This document shows positions 9,506 through 18,908 of a stretch of DNA of 64,000 bases, in pieces. The notes beneath the pieces are model-generated. The model saw only the letters and a program-made list of their open reading frames with translations, was not told where the DNA came from and searched no databases. Made by a program: the position numbers and the translations under genes. Numbering within the stretch: the stretch's first letter is position 1; the number at the start of each line of letters is the position of its first letter. This DNA is from an uncultured Eubacterium sp. GTDB lineage: Bacteria > Bacillota > Clostridia > Lachnospirales > Lachnospiraceae. Location: NCBI RefSeq assembly GCF_934295145.1, contig NZ_CAKRAS010000009.1, forward strand, positions 1 through 64,000, given 5' to 3'.

Positions 9506-11533
9506 TTACTCCTTACACCGAAACGTGATCTTCACCCGGAAGAGATCATCCTCCAGACTCAGTTCAAATTTTCCGCCCATAAGTTCCGTAAGCATCTTGG
9601 AAATTGAAAGTCCCAGTCCGCTTCCTTCGGTGCTGCGTGATTCATCGCCACGCACAAACCGTTCCGTCAGGCTGTCCGCATCCACGTTCAGCAATTTTTC
9701 GGATATATTTTTCATCGTAAAGGAGGCCTCGTAGCCTTCTTTTGCCACTTCCACATACACACGGGTATCTGACATGGCATATTTTGCCGTATTGTTATAC
9801 AGGTTTCCGATAACACGCCAGAGTTGCCGCCCGTCCGCATAGATCATCACAGCTTCCTTCGGGAACTTGCTGATCACATTCAGCCCTTTCTGCTCCAGCT
9901 TTTCATTGAACTCGCCACCGGTCTGGCGCACCAGTTCCACCAGATCGATATCATCCATCTGCAAGGTAATATTACCTGAAGAAATACGGGATACATCAAC
10001 CAGATCTTCCATCAGTTGTTTTAATCGCAGTGCCTTAGATTCCAGCACTTCAATATATGCTTCCGCATTCGGGTTATCGATTTTTTCCCGGCGCAGCAGG
10101 CCGATATAATTAATAATGGAGGTCAGCGGTGTTTTGATATCATGGGAAATATTTGTGATCATATTTGCCTTCATACGCTCATCCCGCACGCTCTCACCAA
10201 TGGCGGTTGCCAGACCTTCACTAATATGATTGATTCCCTCTGCCAGCTGATATTCATCCCCCTGATATTCTTCCAGATTCAGCTTATAATCGAATTTTCC
10301 CTGGGTGATCTGGTCGATCCCTTCCAGTATCTTCCTCCGTTGAATGACACGCTGTGAAAAATAGAGCAGCGTAAATATCAGAAAAATGAGCAGCAAAATA
10401 TATGCCCAGATAAATCCACAGTGAAAGGCCAGATATGCAATCAAAACGTTTGCCAGGACAATTCCCCAGATGACCAGCGTCATCCGATTGCCAAGATAAC
10501 GGTTATGTAGCGTACCTTTCAGATTCACCAACAGCCAGTGCAGATAACTGTTTTCAAAAAACGTATCTGCTTTTACCCGGCGCACAAGACTCAGGTACAT
10601 TCCCATAAATGCACAATCACCAAGTACGGTAAAAGTTCCGACTACTACCATGCGTCCCATCACACCGTAATCCTGATTATGTACACGCATGCCAAGAGCC
10701 GCTAATACTATACTAAATACAAACAGTAATGCAATTGGGATTTCCGTCCGCAGTTTGTCAAAGTTTGTCAAATGAATCTCCTTATCCTCGCTGCGCTTTG
10801 CTGCTGCAACCGTCATATAACACAGTCCCACTAACCAGACGATGAGACCAACCGCTGCCAGTACAAGACTTCGCTGCGCCCAAGGGAACAATTTGTCAAA
10901 TTCCCGCTTTGCAACTGCAAGGTCATCCTCCTGCGGGAAGTTTATATCCACTGCAACGATCAGCGTGAAATCACCTTTCTGCAGTTCATTATACTGCGCC
11001 ATATTCTGGTAATAATTATTCTCCATGCCGCCGATATTTGTCTCAAAACGGAAGGTTTTGTTATTATAACTCAGATAACGGCCATAATTTACTGCCGCCT
11101 CGTAAGCATCCTCCTGCTTCTTTATGTCCTTCATATTTGTTACGCAAGTACCATTTTTGAAGTCACTGAGCCAGTAATAAACATTTGTGTTGTTCTGATC
11201 ATATTTATTATTATAGACTTTATAATCCGCGATTTTCTCCGGTGAAGCATTCACAGTCTCCGGTCGGTTCTCATCATATACGCCGTCTGTCTCAAACTGT
11301 TCTTTCAGATTCAGATACTCCAACAATTGCACCATCTGTTTGGAAAAGGTCCGCTCAAAATATCCGGATTCCACAAAGGATGAATTCTGCAGATCTCCCA
11401 TGTTCAGCATATTCTGATTGACGCAGGTGCTGAACAGCACAATGCTGACAGCAGCTACAACGGCTGCGATCATCTGCAATCCGATCACAATAGCCTTTGC
11501 CAGTGATGAATAGCGCTTTCTGTTCTGTTCCAT
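9506..11533 (-). CDS. Membrane sensor histidine kinase
   Basis: A 675-residue transmembrane kinase that should phosphorylate the adjacent response regulator. One membrane helix at about 13-35 is followed by a roughly 190-residue extracytoplasmic domain, then at least five more helices between about 225 and 400, an unusually polytopic membrane part. The cytoplasmic end has the H-box SHDIKTPLTS with His464, an N-box NLYNNTAKY and a G-box GSGLGLSISKML. The ATG follows GAGGTAGTCG and overlaps the operon flow from the regulator gene, 3 bases upstream. The inducing signal cannot be read from the sequence. Confidence 0.93.
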   Translation of the reverse strand: MEQNRKRYSSLAKAIVIGLQMIAAVVAAVSIVLFSTCVNQNMLNMGDLQNSSFVESGYFERTFSKQMVQLLEYLNLKEQFETDGVYDENRPETVNASPEKIADYKVYNNKYDQNNTNVYYWLSDFKNGTCVTNMKDIKKQEDAYEAAVNYGRYLSYNNKTFRFETNIGGMENNYYQNMAQYNELQKGDFTLIVAVDINFPQEDDLAVAKREFDKLFPWAQRSLVLAAVGLIVWLVGLCYMTVAAAKRSEDKEIHLTNFDKLRTEIPIALLFVFSIVLAALGMRVHNQDYGVMGRMVVVGTFTVLGDCAFMGMYLSLVRRVKADTFFENSYLHWLLVNLKGTLHNRYLGNRMTLVIWGIVLANVLIAYLAFHCGFIWAYILLLIFLIFTLLYFSQRVIQRRKILEGIDQITQGKFDYKLNLEEYQGDEYQLAEGINHISEGLATAIGESVRDERMKANMITNISHDIKTPLTSIINYIGLLRREKIDNPNAEAYIEVLESKALRLKQLMEDLVDVSRISSGNITLQMDDIDLVELVRQTGGEFNEKLEQKGLNVISKFPKEAVMIYADGRQLWRVIGNLYNNTAKYAMSDTRVYVEVAKEGYEASFTMKNISEKLLNVDADSLTERFVRGDESRSTEGSGLGLSISKMLTELMGGKFELSLEDDLFRVKITFRCKE

Positions 11534-11536
11534 CGA

Positions 11537-12235
11537 CTACCTCGGTTCTATTTTCTCAATTTTGTATCCAACGCCCCAGACCACTTTCAGATACTGCGGA
11601 TCTTTTGGATTGATCTCAATTTTTTCCCTGATATGACGGATATGTACAGCTACCGTATTATCTGCCCCGATTGCTTCCTCATTCCAGATGCTTTCATAAA
11701 TCTGATTGATAGAAAATACTTTTCCCTGGTTTTTCACAAGCAAAAGCAGAATATTGTATTCAATCGGTGTCAGACGTACATTCTGTCCATCCACAGTCAC
11801 TTCCTTCAAGTCATCGTTGATAGACAGACCGCCAGTCTGAAATATTTTACTGGATTCCGCCACATTTCCAAGTCTGGTATAACGGCGCATCTGCGAGTTG
11901 ACTCTTGCCACCAGTTCCAGCGGATTAAACGGCTTAGACACATAATCATCTGCGCCTACGTTCAGACCAAGGATTTTGTCAGAGTCTGCGGTTTTTGCAG
12001 ACAGCACAATGATCGGCATATTGCTCTCCTCACGGATTTTCAAAATCGCACGAATTCCGTCTAAACGAGGCATCATCACATCAATGATCACCAGCTGAAT
12101 GTCTTCTTTTTTAAGCATTTCCAATGCCTGCACACCATCATATGCTTTAAAAACCTGATAGCCTTCCTGTTGCAGGTAAATCTCAATGGAATCAACAATG
12201 GAAGTGTCATCATCACATACTAATATATTGTTCAA
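11537..12235 (-). CDS. OmpR/PhoB-family response regulator
   Basis: A 232-residue two-domain regulator. The receiver domain has the acidic pair at D8-D10, phospho-acceptor Asp52 (IIDVMMPRLDG) and conserved Ser/Lys in LSAK. The C-terminal winged helix reads LTPIEYNILLLLVKNQGKVFS and ends VWGVGYKIEK. The start is TTG at 12235, seven bases after AGGAGG; no ATG is better placed. Transcribed between the coiled-coil protein gene and the kinase gene, all apparently one operon. Confidence 0.95.
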   Translation of the reverse strand: MNNILVCDDDTSIVDSIEIYLQQEGYQVFKAYDGVQALEMLKKEDIQLVIIDVMMPRLDGIRAILKIREESNMPIIVLSAKTADSDKILGLNVGADDYVSKPFNPLELVARVNSQMRRYTRLGNVAESSKIFQTGGLSINDDLKEVTVDGQNVRLTPIEYNILLLLVKNQGKVFSINQIYESIWNEEAIGADNTVAVHIRHIREKIEINPKDPQYLKVVWGVGYKIEKIEPR

Positions 12236-12246
12236 TGGAATTCCTC

Positions 12247-13176
12247 CTATTCTTCTCTGCCGAAAATCAGATCTTTTAGAATCGCACTTGCATCTCGTTT
12301 TTCCCGTTTACGGTTCTGGGGCTGCTCCCATCCCTCGGCAAACTCATCTGCCAGCACTGCCTGTCGGATGCTCTCTTCATCCGGAAATTCCGGATTCGGA
12401 TACTGCTGCTCGTCTCCGACCGCTTCCTCGTCAGTTTCCTGATCGTTCTGCGCTGCCCCCTGACTTGCTTTCCACTTAAAGTAAGCTGCATCGGTATTGA
12501 TCTTGATATCCGGTTTTTCTGCCGGAAGCGGCTCCCGGGCCAGTTCCTCCGGTCTCTTTGTACCGGAATTTTCAAAATACTGTTCGTTTACTTTAATGTC
12601 CGGCTCTGATGGCGGGATGTACATCATACTTCTGGCATACTGCACACCGGCTTCCTTCTCAGCCTCCAGATCACGGTTTTTGCGTGCCCGCTGGCGGTTG
12701 ATATCGTCTATGATGGACAGATATTTCTTTGTATCTGACAGGTCTGCCAGCTGTCCCTGGAGCTCATTTTCATGAGCCTGCAGCTTGTCCTTCTGCTCCC
12801 GCAGATCCTTTTTAAACTGTAAAAACAGATCATTCATGGAATCATTGGTCTGATCCATGAGATCCCGGATCGCTCCGATCATATCTGCCGTGTAAATAAC
12901 GGAAGCAGCATAGACATCTTCTGCATTGGCATTCGCCGCCTCAATGATCTCATTTCCTTTTTTCTGAAATGCCCGCTCCGCATTGTTTCTGCTCTGTCGC
13001 GTCTGCTCGTACTGATCCATCATATCGTAAATGCCCTGATTCAAACGATCCAGCAGCCCCAGAAATTTCTTGCGGTCAATAATTACTTTATCCGGATGTC
13101 CATCCACCATCTCACTTTTTGAAAACGTAACATGAATCTCTTTTAACACCCGCTCTACTTTATCCTGTGGACTCAT
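12247..13176 (-). CDS. Coiled-coil protein of unknown function
   Basis: About 309 residues from the ATG at 13176, which has AAGG five bases upstream; the frame stays open for 21 more codons to 13239, but that start looks weak. Residues about 45-170 are predicted by eye to be a long helical coiled coil. The C-terminal half is rich in Glu, Gln and Pro. It contains two related short motifs, EPDIKVNEQYF and KPDIKINTDAAYF. No membrane segment or catalytic motif is visible. The DivIVA-like or scaffold appearance is only a resemblance. It sits 11 bases before the response regulator gene, which suggests a link with that signalling pair. Confidence 0.75.
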   Translation of the reverse strand: MSPQDKVERVLKEIHVTFSKSEMVDGHPDKVIIDRKKFLGLLDRLNQGIYDMMDQYEQTRQSRNNAERAFQKKGNEIIEAANANAEDVYAASVIYTADMIGAIRDLMDQTNDSMNDLFLQFKKDLREQKDKLQAHENELQGQLADLSDTKKYLSIIDDINRQRARKNRDLEAEKEAGVQYARSMMYIPPSEPDIKVNEQYFENSGTKRPEELAREPLPAEKPDIKINTDAAYFKWKASQGAAQNDQETDEEAVGDEQQYPNPEFPDEESIRQAVLADEFAEGWEQPQNRKREKRDASAILKDLIFGREE

Positions 13177-13295
13177 TCTTTCCTTAATTTCTCCTTCTTC
13201 TTTTTCCTTTCCTGAATAACAAATTTTCGGATATAACATACAGAGTTTTTTCCTATCAGATTAAAACATTCTGTTCTTCAGATTCTAATGCCCTT

Positions 13296-14435
13296 CTATA
13301 CCTCGATCAATTCGTACTGATCTGTACCAAGTCCGATTTTTACCGCATGCTCGATGCAGCTTCTCCAGTTGGTATCCGGATGATTGTAATAAAAATGATC
13401 GTGTCCATGTTCGCAATCACAGTCCCCATGTTCATGCTTGTGCTGCTCCATATTTTCTGCCAGCACACTGTTTGAAAGTACCGGCTGCTGATTACACAGA
13501 TCGGCACATGCCATATCCAGCGCTACCGGATCAAAAGAAGCTAACATACCGACGTTCGGAATGATCGGGCGGTCATTTTCTGAATGACAGTCACAGTTTG
13601 GTGACACGTCACAGATCAGTGAAATGTGAAAACATGGACGATCCTTGCAGATTGCCAGTGTATACTCTGCCATTTTGCAGTTTAAGATATCATTAGACTC
13701 GGAAACCCCCGGTGTCACTGCATCTTTCGGACAGACACCGACACATCTGCCGCAGCCCACACATTTATCATGGTCGATCTGTGCCTTGTGTTCTTCAATA
13801 GTAATTGCATCATGGGCACATACTCTCGTACACATACCACATCCAACGCAGACTCTCTGCCGTACATATGGCTTTCCGGCACTGTGCTGTTCCATCTTAC
13901 CTGCACGGGATCCGCCGCCCATACCGATATTTTTGATGGCACCGCCAAAACCGGTTGCCTCATGTCCTTTGAAATGGGTCAGCGAGATCAGAATATCTGC
14001 ATCCATCAGCGCACGACCGATTTTTGCTTCTTTGACATATTCACCATCCACCGGAACCAGCACCTCATCCGTACCTTTCAGTCCGTCTGCGATAATGACC
14101 GGACATCCGGTTGCATATGGAGTAAATCCGTTCATGTAAGCTGTCTCCAGATGATCCACCGCATTTTTACGGCTTCCGACATATAATGTATTGCAGTCTG
14201 TCAGAAAGGCTTTTCCGCCCTGCTCCTTTACGATATCTGCAATGACTTTCGCATAATTTGGCCGAAGAAATGCCAGATTTCCATACTCGCCAAAATGAAT
14301 TTTAATTGCTGCATAATGATCCTGAAAATCGATAGTCTCGATGCCTGCGGTCTTGACCAGACGCGCCAGCTTCTGCATCAGATTTTCGGTAAAACTTGTC
14401 TTAAAGGATGTAAAATAAACTTTTGATTTTTCCAT
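13296..14435 (-). CDS. DUF362 iron-sulfur protein with two 4Fe-4S sites and His-rich tail
   Basis: About 379 residues from the ATG at 14435 (AGGAG eight bases upstream; the longer frame starts at TTG 14441). An N-terminal DUF362 domain includes THFKGHEATGFGGAIKNIGMG. It is followed by two ferredoxin motifs, CVGCGMCTRVCA and CVGCGRCVGVCP. Near the C-terminus a metal-binding-like stretch rich in His, Cys and Asp (HKHEHGDCDCEHGHDH) is present. Proteins of this family occur across anaerobes, and their reaction is not established to my knowledge. The gene appears to be transcribed alone. Electron transfer or metal handling is inference. Confidence 0.88.
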   Translation of the reverse strand: MEKSKVYFTSFKTSFTENLMQKLARLVKTAGIETIDFQDHYAAIKIHFGEYGNLAFLRPNYAKVIADIVKEQGGKAFLTDCNTLYVGSRKNAVDHLETAYMNGFTPYATGCPVIIADGLKGTDEVLVPVDGEYVKEAKIGRALMDADILISLTHFKGHEATGFGGAIKNIGMGGGSRAGKMEQHSAGKPYVRQRVCVGCGMCTRVCAHDAITIEEHKAQIDHDKCVGCGRCVGVCPKDAVTPGVSESNDILNCKMAEYTLAICKDRPCFHISLICDVSPNCDCHSENDRPIIPNVGMLASFDPVALDMACADLCNQQPVLSNSVLAENMEQHKHEHGDCDCEHGHDHFYYNHPDTNWRSCIEHAVKIGLGTDQYELIEV

Positions 14436-14492
14436 TGCCAAAACTCCTTCTATATTTCATATAAACTCACAGCCATCTCAATACAATTTTCC

Positions 14493-14545
14493 GTAAAGCG
14501 GACATTCGCAATCCGCTTTCGCTACTTGCTCATGAACGTACAAGA
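14493..14545 (+). repeat. Mosaic repeat, 5' module
   Basis: GTAAAGCGGACATTCGCAAT continues to TACTTGCTCATGAACG. This matches 59579-59632 at most positions. AAGCGGA/TCCGCTT forms a 7-bp hairpin; the 59.6-kb copy keeps the pairing through a G-T pair. Confidence 0.65.
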
Positions 14546-14659
14546 AAAACATTTATCCATCTGACTCTGAATCATTCCATATTTCTTATAGTTTACCATA
14601 ACCACTCCCGTGTTTACAGTTAAATTTTTCTTAAATGGTTGTAAGTCTGGCTGATTTAC

Positions 14660-14690
14660 AGTAAATTGGACATTCTCAATCTGCATTTCA
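14660..14690 (+). repeat. Diverged partial copy of the mosaic repeat
   Basis: GTAAATTGGACATTCTCAAT matches the 5' module of the repeat at most positions, but the hairpin pairing is lost. It may be a decayed copy, or a chance match in AT-rich DNA. Confidence 0.3.
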
Positions 14691-14821
14691 CACATATCGG
14701 CTAATTATCCGTCATCTTGCCTTTTCCCCCGTTTTCCTGTAAAATGCTATCGAAAAAACAGAATGAACTTTATGAAAAAATTTTGAAGAAATTATAATAC
14801 TCCCACTGGAAAAGATTTGTT

Positions 14822-14870
14822 ATTGCTCACTACATACAAAAGTGGAAGTTTCGATTTCAATTGAGGTGAA
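14822..14870 (+). repeat. Short dispersed repeat shared with 28855-28898
   Basis: Shares the order ATTrCTCAC ... AAGTGGrAGT ... TGAGGTrAA with 28855-28898. In this copy the terminal GAGGTG forms the best ribosome-binding site for the gene starting at 14880. The shape recalls ends of IS200/IS605-type elements, but no transposase is present. Confidence 0.35.
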
Positions 14871-14879
14871 CACTAGTTA

Positions 14880-16154
14880 ATGGAATTAATTCGTACTTAT
14901 GGAAATATCATAAAAAAATATGCTCCAGACCATCCGCTGGCTGCCTTTCGCATGATCAAAGCTGGTCTGGCCCTAGAGCAGTTTCGCAGTAAGCATCTGG
15001 CAGACAAAAGAATGCCCGGCGCTTACCAGTATTTAAATACCTATGCGGTTGGAGATGTTCTGGAATCATTAAAGCATCCGGAAACTTCTGTCTGGGCAAA
15101 TATTTTTGCCCCGGTAGAGCTGTTACAATGCTTTGGATTGCACAGTCTGTCCATCGAATCTCTGTCCTCTTTTTTATCCGGTTTCACTATCGAGGACTAT
15201 TTTCTGGATTACGCCGAAAACGAAGGACTGGCATCCACACTGTGCTCCTATCACAAAAACTTCATTGGTGCCATCGACAGCGGTATCATCCCGCCGGCAG
15301 CATTTGCCGTAACGACCTCAACCATCTGCGACGGAAACATTAACACTTTCCAACATCTGTCCGAAAAGCATCAGGTGCCGTCGTTTTTGATCGACATCCC
15401 CCAGTATAATACACCAGGTGCCAGAGAATATGTCACAGAGCAGTTAAACGAGCTGATTGCAATGCTGGAAGATACCTTCCACAAAAAATTTCGAGAAGAA
15501 GAACTGGTTCCGGTCCTGCAGCGGGAAAACGAATCCAAAGCCTGCTATGAGCGTTGCTTAAAAAATCTGCAAACGCATCATTATCCATCTACGCTGACGA
15601 TGCAGATGTATATGCTTTTTGCATCACATATAAACATTGGCACACCGGAAATCCTGCATTTTTATCAGCAAATGGAAACAGAAACCGCTGCCGCACCGGA
15701 ATTTCACGGCACCAATATCCTCTGGGTTCACCTGTTGCCTTATTATCAGGAAACGTTAAAGAAATACTTTAATCTGACCGACAATTATCAGATTCAGGCA
15801 ATCGAAATGAATCTGGATTACCGTACAAAGCTGGATACGGAACATCCCCTGGAAGCACTGGCAGACAAAATGATCCACAATGTCTATAACGGTCCTTATG
15901 AACGAAAAGCAAAACTGGTATCGGAACTTGCTAAGGATCTGCAGTCTGACGGTATCATCAATTTCTGTCATTGGGGTTGCAAACAGTCCTCCGGCGGTAT
16001 CATGCTGTTAAAAGAAGAACTGGATAAAAAAGACATTCCGCTCCTGATTCTGGATGGAGACGGCATGGACCGCAGAAACAGCCACGATGGGCAGATCCGT
16101 ACCCGATTTGAAGCATTTTTAGAAGTACTAAAGCAACGAAAGGAGGAGACATAA
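14880..16154 (+). CDS. 2-hydroxyacyl-CoA dehydratase D-component (HgdB/DCCP-like) protein
   Basis: A 424-residue member of the HgdB/FldB/BcrC-like family (PF06050), whose members carry Fe-S clusters and receive electrons from an ATP-driven activase. Cysteines occur at the conserved places: C84 (LLQCFG), C122 (TLCSYHK), C150 (TTSTICDGN), and C363 and C367 (FCHWGCKQS). Substrate is not identifiable, and no CoA-transferase or beta-oxidation gene lies nearby. It could be a 2-hydroxyacyl-CoA dehydratase subunit or a double-cubane-cluster type reductase. Its stop codon overlaps the next start (TAATG), with AGGAGG inside the final codons, so translation is probably coupled. Confidence 0.85.
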   Translation: MELIRTYGNIIKKYAPDHPLAAFRMIKAGLALEQFRSKHLADKRMPGAYQYLNTYAVGDVLESLKHPETSVWANIFAPVELLQCFGLHSLSIESLSSFLSGFTIEDYFLDYAENEGLASTLCSYHKNFIGAIDSGIIPPAAFAVTTSTICDGNINTFQHLSEKHQVPSFLIDIPQYNTPGAREYVTEQLNELIAMLEDTFHKKFREEELVPVLQRENESKACYERCLKNLQTHHYPSTLTMQMYMLFASHINIGTPEILHFYQQMETETAAAPEFHGTNILWVHLLPYYQETLKKYFNLTDNYQIQAIEMNLDYRTKLDTEHPLEALADKMIHNVYNGPYERKAKLVSELAKDLQSDGIINFCHWGCKQSSGGIMLLKEELDKKDIPLLILDGDGMDRRNSHDGQIRTRFEAFLEVLKQRKEET

Positions 16155-17923
16155 TGCTGGCTTATTTTTGTAAATATGTTCCGGAAGAACTGATGCAGGC
16201 TTTCGGCACAGAGTTTGTCTGTCTGGAACCGCATGTGACAAATTTTACCCAGGCAGATGCCCTGATGCACCCAAATATGTGCTCCTTCTCGAAAGCAGTT
16301 CTGGAAGAATTTGAGAAACAGGATTATGAGGGAATGATCTTTACCTCCTGCTGCGACAGTTCCCGCCGCCTGTATGACATTTTGTGTCAGCAGTTTCCGG
16401 ATAAATTTTTCTTCTGTCTGGATCTGCCGCGCAAGATCAATGACTTTGCTGTGACACTTTACACAAAACAGCTGCAGAAACTCATTGAGGCCTATGCTGC
16501 ATTTTCCGGAAAAACATTTTCAGAGCAGAAGTTGTTGGAAATTTGTAAAAAACGTGCAACATCAGCCAATATCCAGCCTTCCAGTGCACCGATGAATGGG
16601 ATTCATATTGCCCTCGCCGGTGCCCGTCCGGGCAGTGAGATCCGTCAGCTTATCACTAATCATCAGGTAGAGATCACACTGGATTTAACTTGCACCGGCA
16701 TTCAACGCAGCTATGACCTTGATTCTGATCAGATTCTGTCAGCTTATGCACATGCCCTGCTGGATCAGCTTCCATGCATGCGTATGGCTGCCGCATCAAA
16801 CCGCCAGCGCATTCTGGAAGCCTATGAGAACCGCATCGACGGTATCATTTACCATACAGTAAAATTCTGTGATATTTATGCTTATGAATATACCAAACTG
16901 CACGAAACATCCAGCTTACCGATTCTAAAAATTGAAACCGACGCTACTGCTCAGTGCGGCGGTCAGATCCTAACCCGACTGGAAGCATTTTTAGAATCCC
17001 TGCGTGCACAAAAAGGAGAATCTATGCTATTCAAAAATAAACGACATCAGTTGGAAAACTATTCCGCCGGAGCGCAAGACTCCACTTCTGATTCCGTAAC
17101 TGCAAATACGGATAATACCACAGCAGCTAGCACAACAAATACGCCTGTCTATGTCATGGGAATTGACAGCGGCTCTACATCCACCAATGCTGTAATTTTA
17201 AATGACAAACGTGAAATCGTTGCTTCCGCAGTCATTCGAACCGGAGCAAAAAGCGGAGAAAGCGCACAGCGTATTTTAGAAGAAATTTTACAGAAGGTAA
17301 ACCTGCAGCGTAAAGATCTGACCAAAATCGTGTCCACCGGATACGGACGTGTCAGCATTCCATTTGCAGATGAAAACGTGACAGAGATCAGCTGTCACGG
17401 AAAAGGCGCACATTATCTGAATCCGGAAATCCGCACGATTCTTGATATCGGCGGTCAGGACAGCAAAGCGATTCATCTGAATGAAAAAGGAGAAGTGACC
17501 GATTTTGTCATGAATGACAAATGCGCTGCCGGAACCGGTCGTTTTTTGGAAATGATGGCACGAACGCTGGAAGTAGATATTGCAGAGCTTGGTCCCTTAT
17601 CGCTGAAATCCACAGAAAATATTGAGATCAGCAGCATGTGTTCCGTATTTGCCGAATCTGAAGTCATTTCGCTGATTGCGCAAAATAAAGAGACCGCTGA
17701 TATCGCCCACGGCATCCACATGGCAATCGCCGCAAAGGCAATTTCGCTGATGCGCCGTGTCGGATTAGAGCCTGGTTATATGATGACCGGCGGTGTTGCC
17801 AAAAATCCGGGCGTAGTAAAAGTTCTGGAAGAACAGTTGAAAGCACCGCTTTTTATTTCCGAAGAGCCGGAAATTGTGGGTGCACTGGGGGCGGCGCTGT
17901 ATGGCCTCGAAAGTATTCATTAA
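16154..17923 (+). CDS. Fusion of HgdB-like subunit and ATP-dependent activase (HgdC/BcrA-type)
   Basis: A 589-residue fusion. Residues 1-290 are a second, shorter HgdB-like subunit with SCCDSS (C66, C67) and the family motif KFCDIYAYEY (C239). Residues 291-331 form a Ser/Thr/Asn-rich linker. Residues 332-589 are a complete BadF/BadG-type activase: GIDSGSTSTN phosphate loop, DIGGQDSKAI, and the cluster-bridging cysteines C457 (NDKCAAGTGRF) and C496 (SSMCSVFAES). Such activases normally are separate homodimers that pass one low-potential electron per ATP event to the dehydratase. Fusion to one acceptor subunit, coupled to the other in the upstream gene, gives a self-contained two-gene system. 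Confidence 0.88.
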   Translation: MLAYFCKYVPEELMQAFGTEFVCLEPHVTNFTQADALMHPNMCSFSKAVLEEFEKQDYEGMIFTSCCDSSRRLYDILCQQFPDKFFFCLDLPRKINDFAVTLYTKQLQKLIEAYAAFSGKTFSEQKLLEICKKRATSANIQPSSAPMNGIHIALAGARPGSEIRQLITNHQVEITLDLTCTGIQRSYDLDSDQILSAYAHALLDQLPCMRMAAASNRQRILEAYENRIDGIIYHTVKFCDIYAYEYTKLHETSSLPILKIETDATAQCGGQILTRLEAFLESLRAQKGESMLFKNKRHQLENYSAGAQDSTSDSVTANTDNTTAASTTNTPVYVMGIDSGSTSTNAVILNDKREIVASAVIRTGAKSGESAQRILEEILQKVNLQRKDLTKIVSTGYGRVSIPFADENVTEISCHGKGAHYLNPEIRTILDIGGQDSKAIHLNEKGEVTDFVMNDKCAAGTGRFLEMMARTLEVDIAELGPLSLKSTENIEISSMCSVFAESEVISLIAQNKETADIAHGIHMAIAAKAISLMRRVGLEPGYMMTGGVAKNPGVVKVLEEQLKAPLFISEEPEIVGALGAALYGLESIH

Positions 17924-17954
17924 TTTCTTTTGTGGCTAAACTGTAGGTTGTGAA

Positions 17955-18021
17955 AAGAGAGCAGGGTATTTTGTCCCGGCGGCTAACAATCGCCTGCCAG
18001 GAAAAAGTACCCTGCTCTCTT
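17955..18021 (-). repeat. Core-stem element copy 2
   Basis: The outer stem AAGAGAGCAGGGTA/TACCCTGCTCTCTT is perfect. On the minus strand an inner stem TCCTGGC/GCCGGGA carries the core GCGATTGTTAGC (plus-strand 17982-17993). The conserved unpaired T-C position is kept (TTTTTCC/GGGACAAAA). It lies between two convergent genes and has a T-run on the minus side, so it can stop transcription from both. Confidence 0.75.
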
Positions 18022-18145
18022 CAATTTACGTATAGAAGATAACAACCCAATCAGAACATTTCACTCAGTTGAAACTTACTCTGCTACAGGAAATTTTTAC
18101 CATCTAACCATTTATAAAATCAATTCTTATCTCATTTGGAAATAG

Positions 18146-18820
18146 TTACACTGCTGTTTCTCTTTTTCTCCAGCTAACAAAACCATATAGATCAAAAACG
18201 AAAAATATCATAAATATAATAGTTACTGAAAAATAGGATGGATCTTTCATCGTTGCCATGATCCAGAGTACAATGAGTACAATATCATTTGCGGCGTATC
18301 CGACTGCATAATAAGATGAACGCAGCATTGTCAGTGATGCCGCCAGGAAACTTGTCGTAATCGATATCGTGCTAAATACAATGTTTGGTGTTTCCAATAC
18401 AGCTAATATCTCGAAAAATAAAATTGTAATAACGGTAGTACTGGTAACCAATAAAAATACATGTTTCTTCGTCAGTTGCTGAATCTCAACTTCTTTTCCA
18501 CTTTCGGATGGATTTCTGATCCATGTTATTGTTGACCAGATAGCCATCGGCATTGTCATTCCAAGATAGGTCATCATTTCTCCCCAATAGTGAAACTGCC
18601 AGGAGATGATTCCATAAAGAATGCTGAACAGGATCATCAAAATCTGAGACCATACATTTCCTTTTGCCGCAATGATCAGAGATGTAACACCAACACATGA
18701 AGCAACCAGCGTCAGCACGTTAAAATTTGCCGAAAAAACATTTGATACCACGATAATCAGCAATGCTCCCATCCAGATTCCCCATTCCTTTTTTGTTAAA
18801 CATGTAATCGGATTACTCAT
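18146..18820 (-). CDS. pnuC: PnuC-family nicotinamide riboside transporter
   Basis: A 224-residue membrane protein of the PnuC family (PF04973) that takes up nicotinamide riboside or a related NAD precursor by facilitated diffusion. About seven hydrophobic segments are visible, with family motifs WGEMMTYLGMTMPMAIWSTITW and SSYYAVGYAANDIVLIVLW, and a charged C-terminal end. The ribosome-binding site GAGGAG is 13 bases before the ATG, rather far. No NadR or NAD kinase gene is adjacent. A terminator-like hairpin lies 75-140 bases upstream and could be an attenuator or simply the end of the preceding gene. Confidence 0.87.
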   Translation of the reverse strand: MSNPITCLTKKEWGIWMGALLIIVVSNVFSANFNVLTLVASCVGVTSLIIAAKGNVWSQILMILFSILYGIISWQFHYWGEMMTYLGMTMPMAIWSTITWIRNPSESGKEVEIQQLTKKHVFLLVTSTTVITILFFEILAVLETPNIVFSTISITTSFLAASLTMLRSSYYAVGYAANDIVLIVLWIMATMKDPSYFSVTIIFMIFFVFDLYGFVSWRKRETAV

Positions 18821-18908
18821 GCCCGTTTTTTCACTCCTCTTTTGCTACAATATATTTATGGTCAATATTCCTTACAGCCATTATGGAATTATCCGTCTCA
18901 CAAACAAA

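Larger units (their letters stand above)
14442..14879. other. Intergenic region with mosaic repeats
   Basis: No gene is apparent in these 438 bases. They contain a mosaic-repeat copy (14493-14545), a decayed copy (14660-14690) and a repeat shared with 28855-28898 (14822-14870). A TATAAT box lies at about 14797-14802 upstream of the plus-strand HgdB-like gene, without a good -35. Confidence 0.6.
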
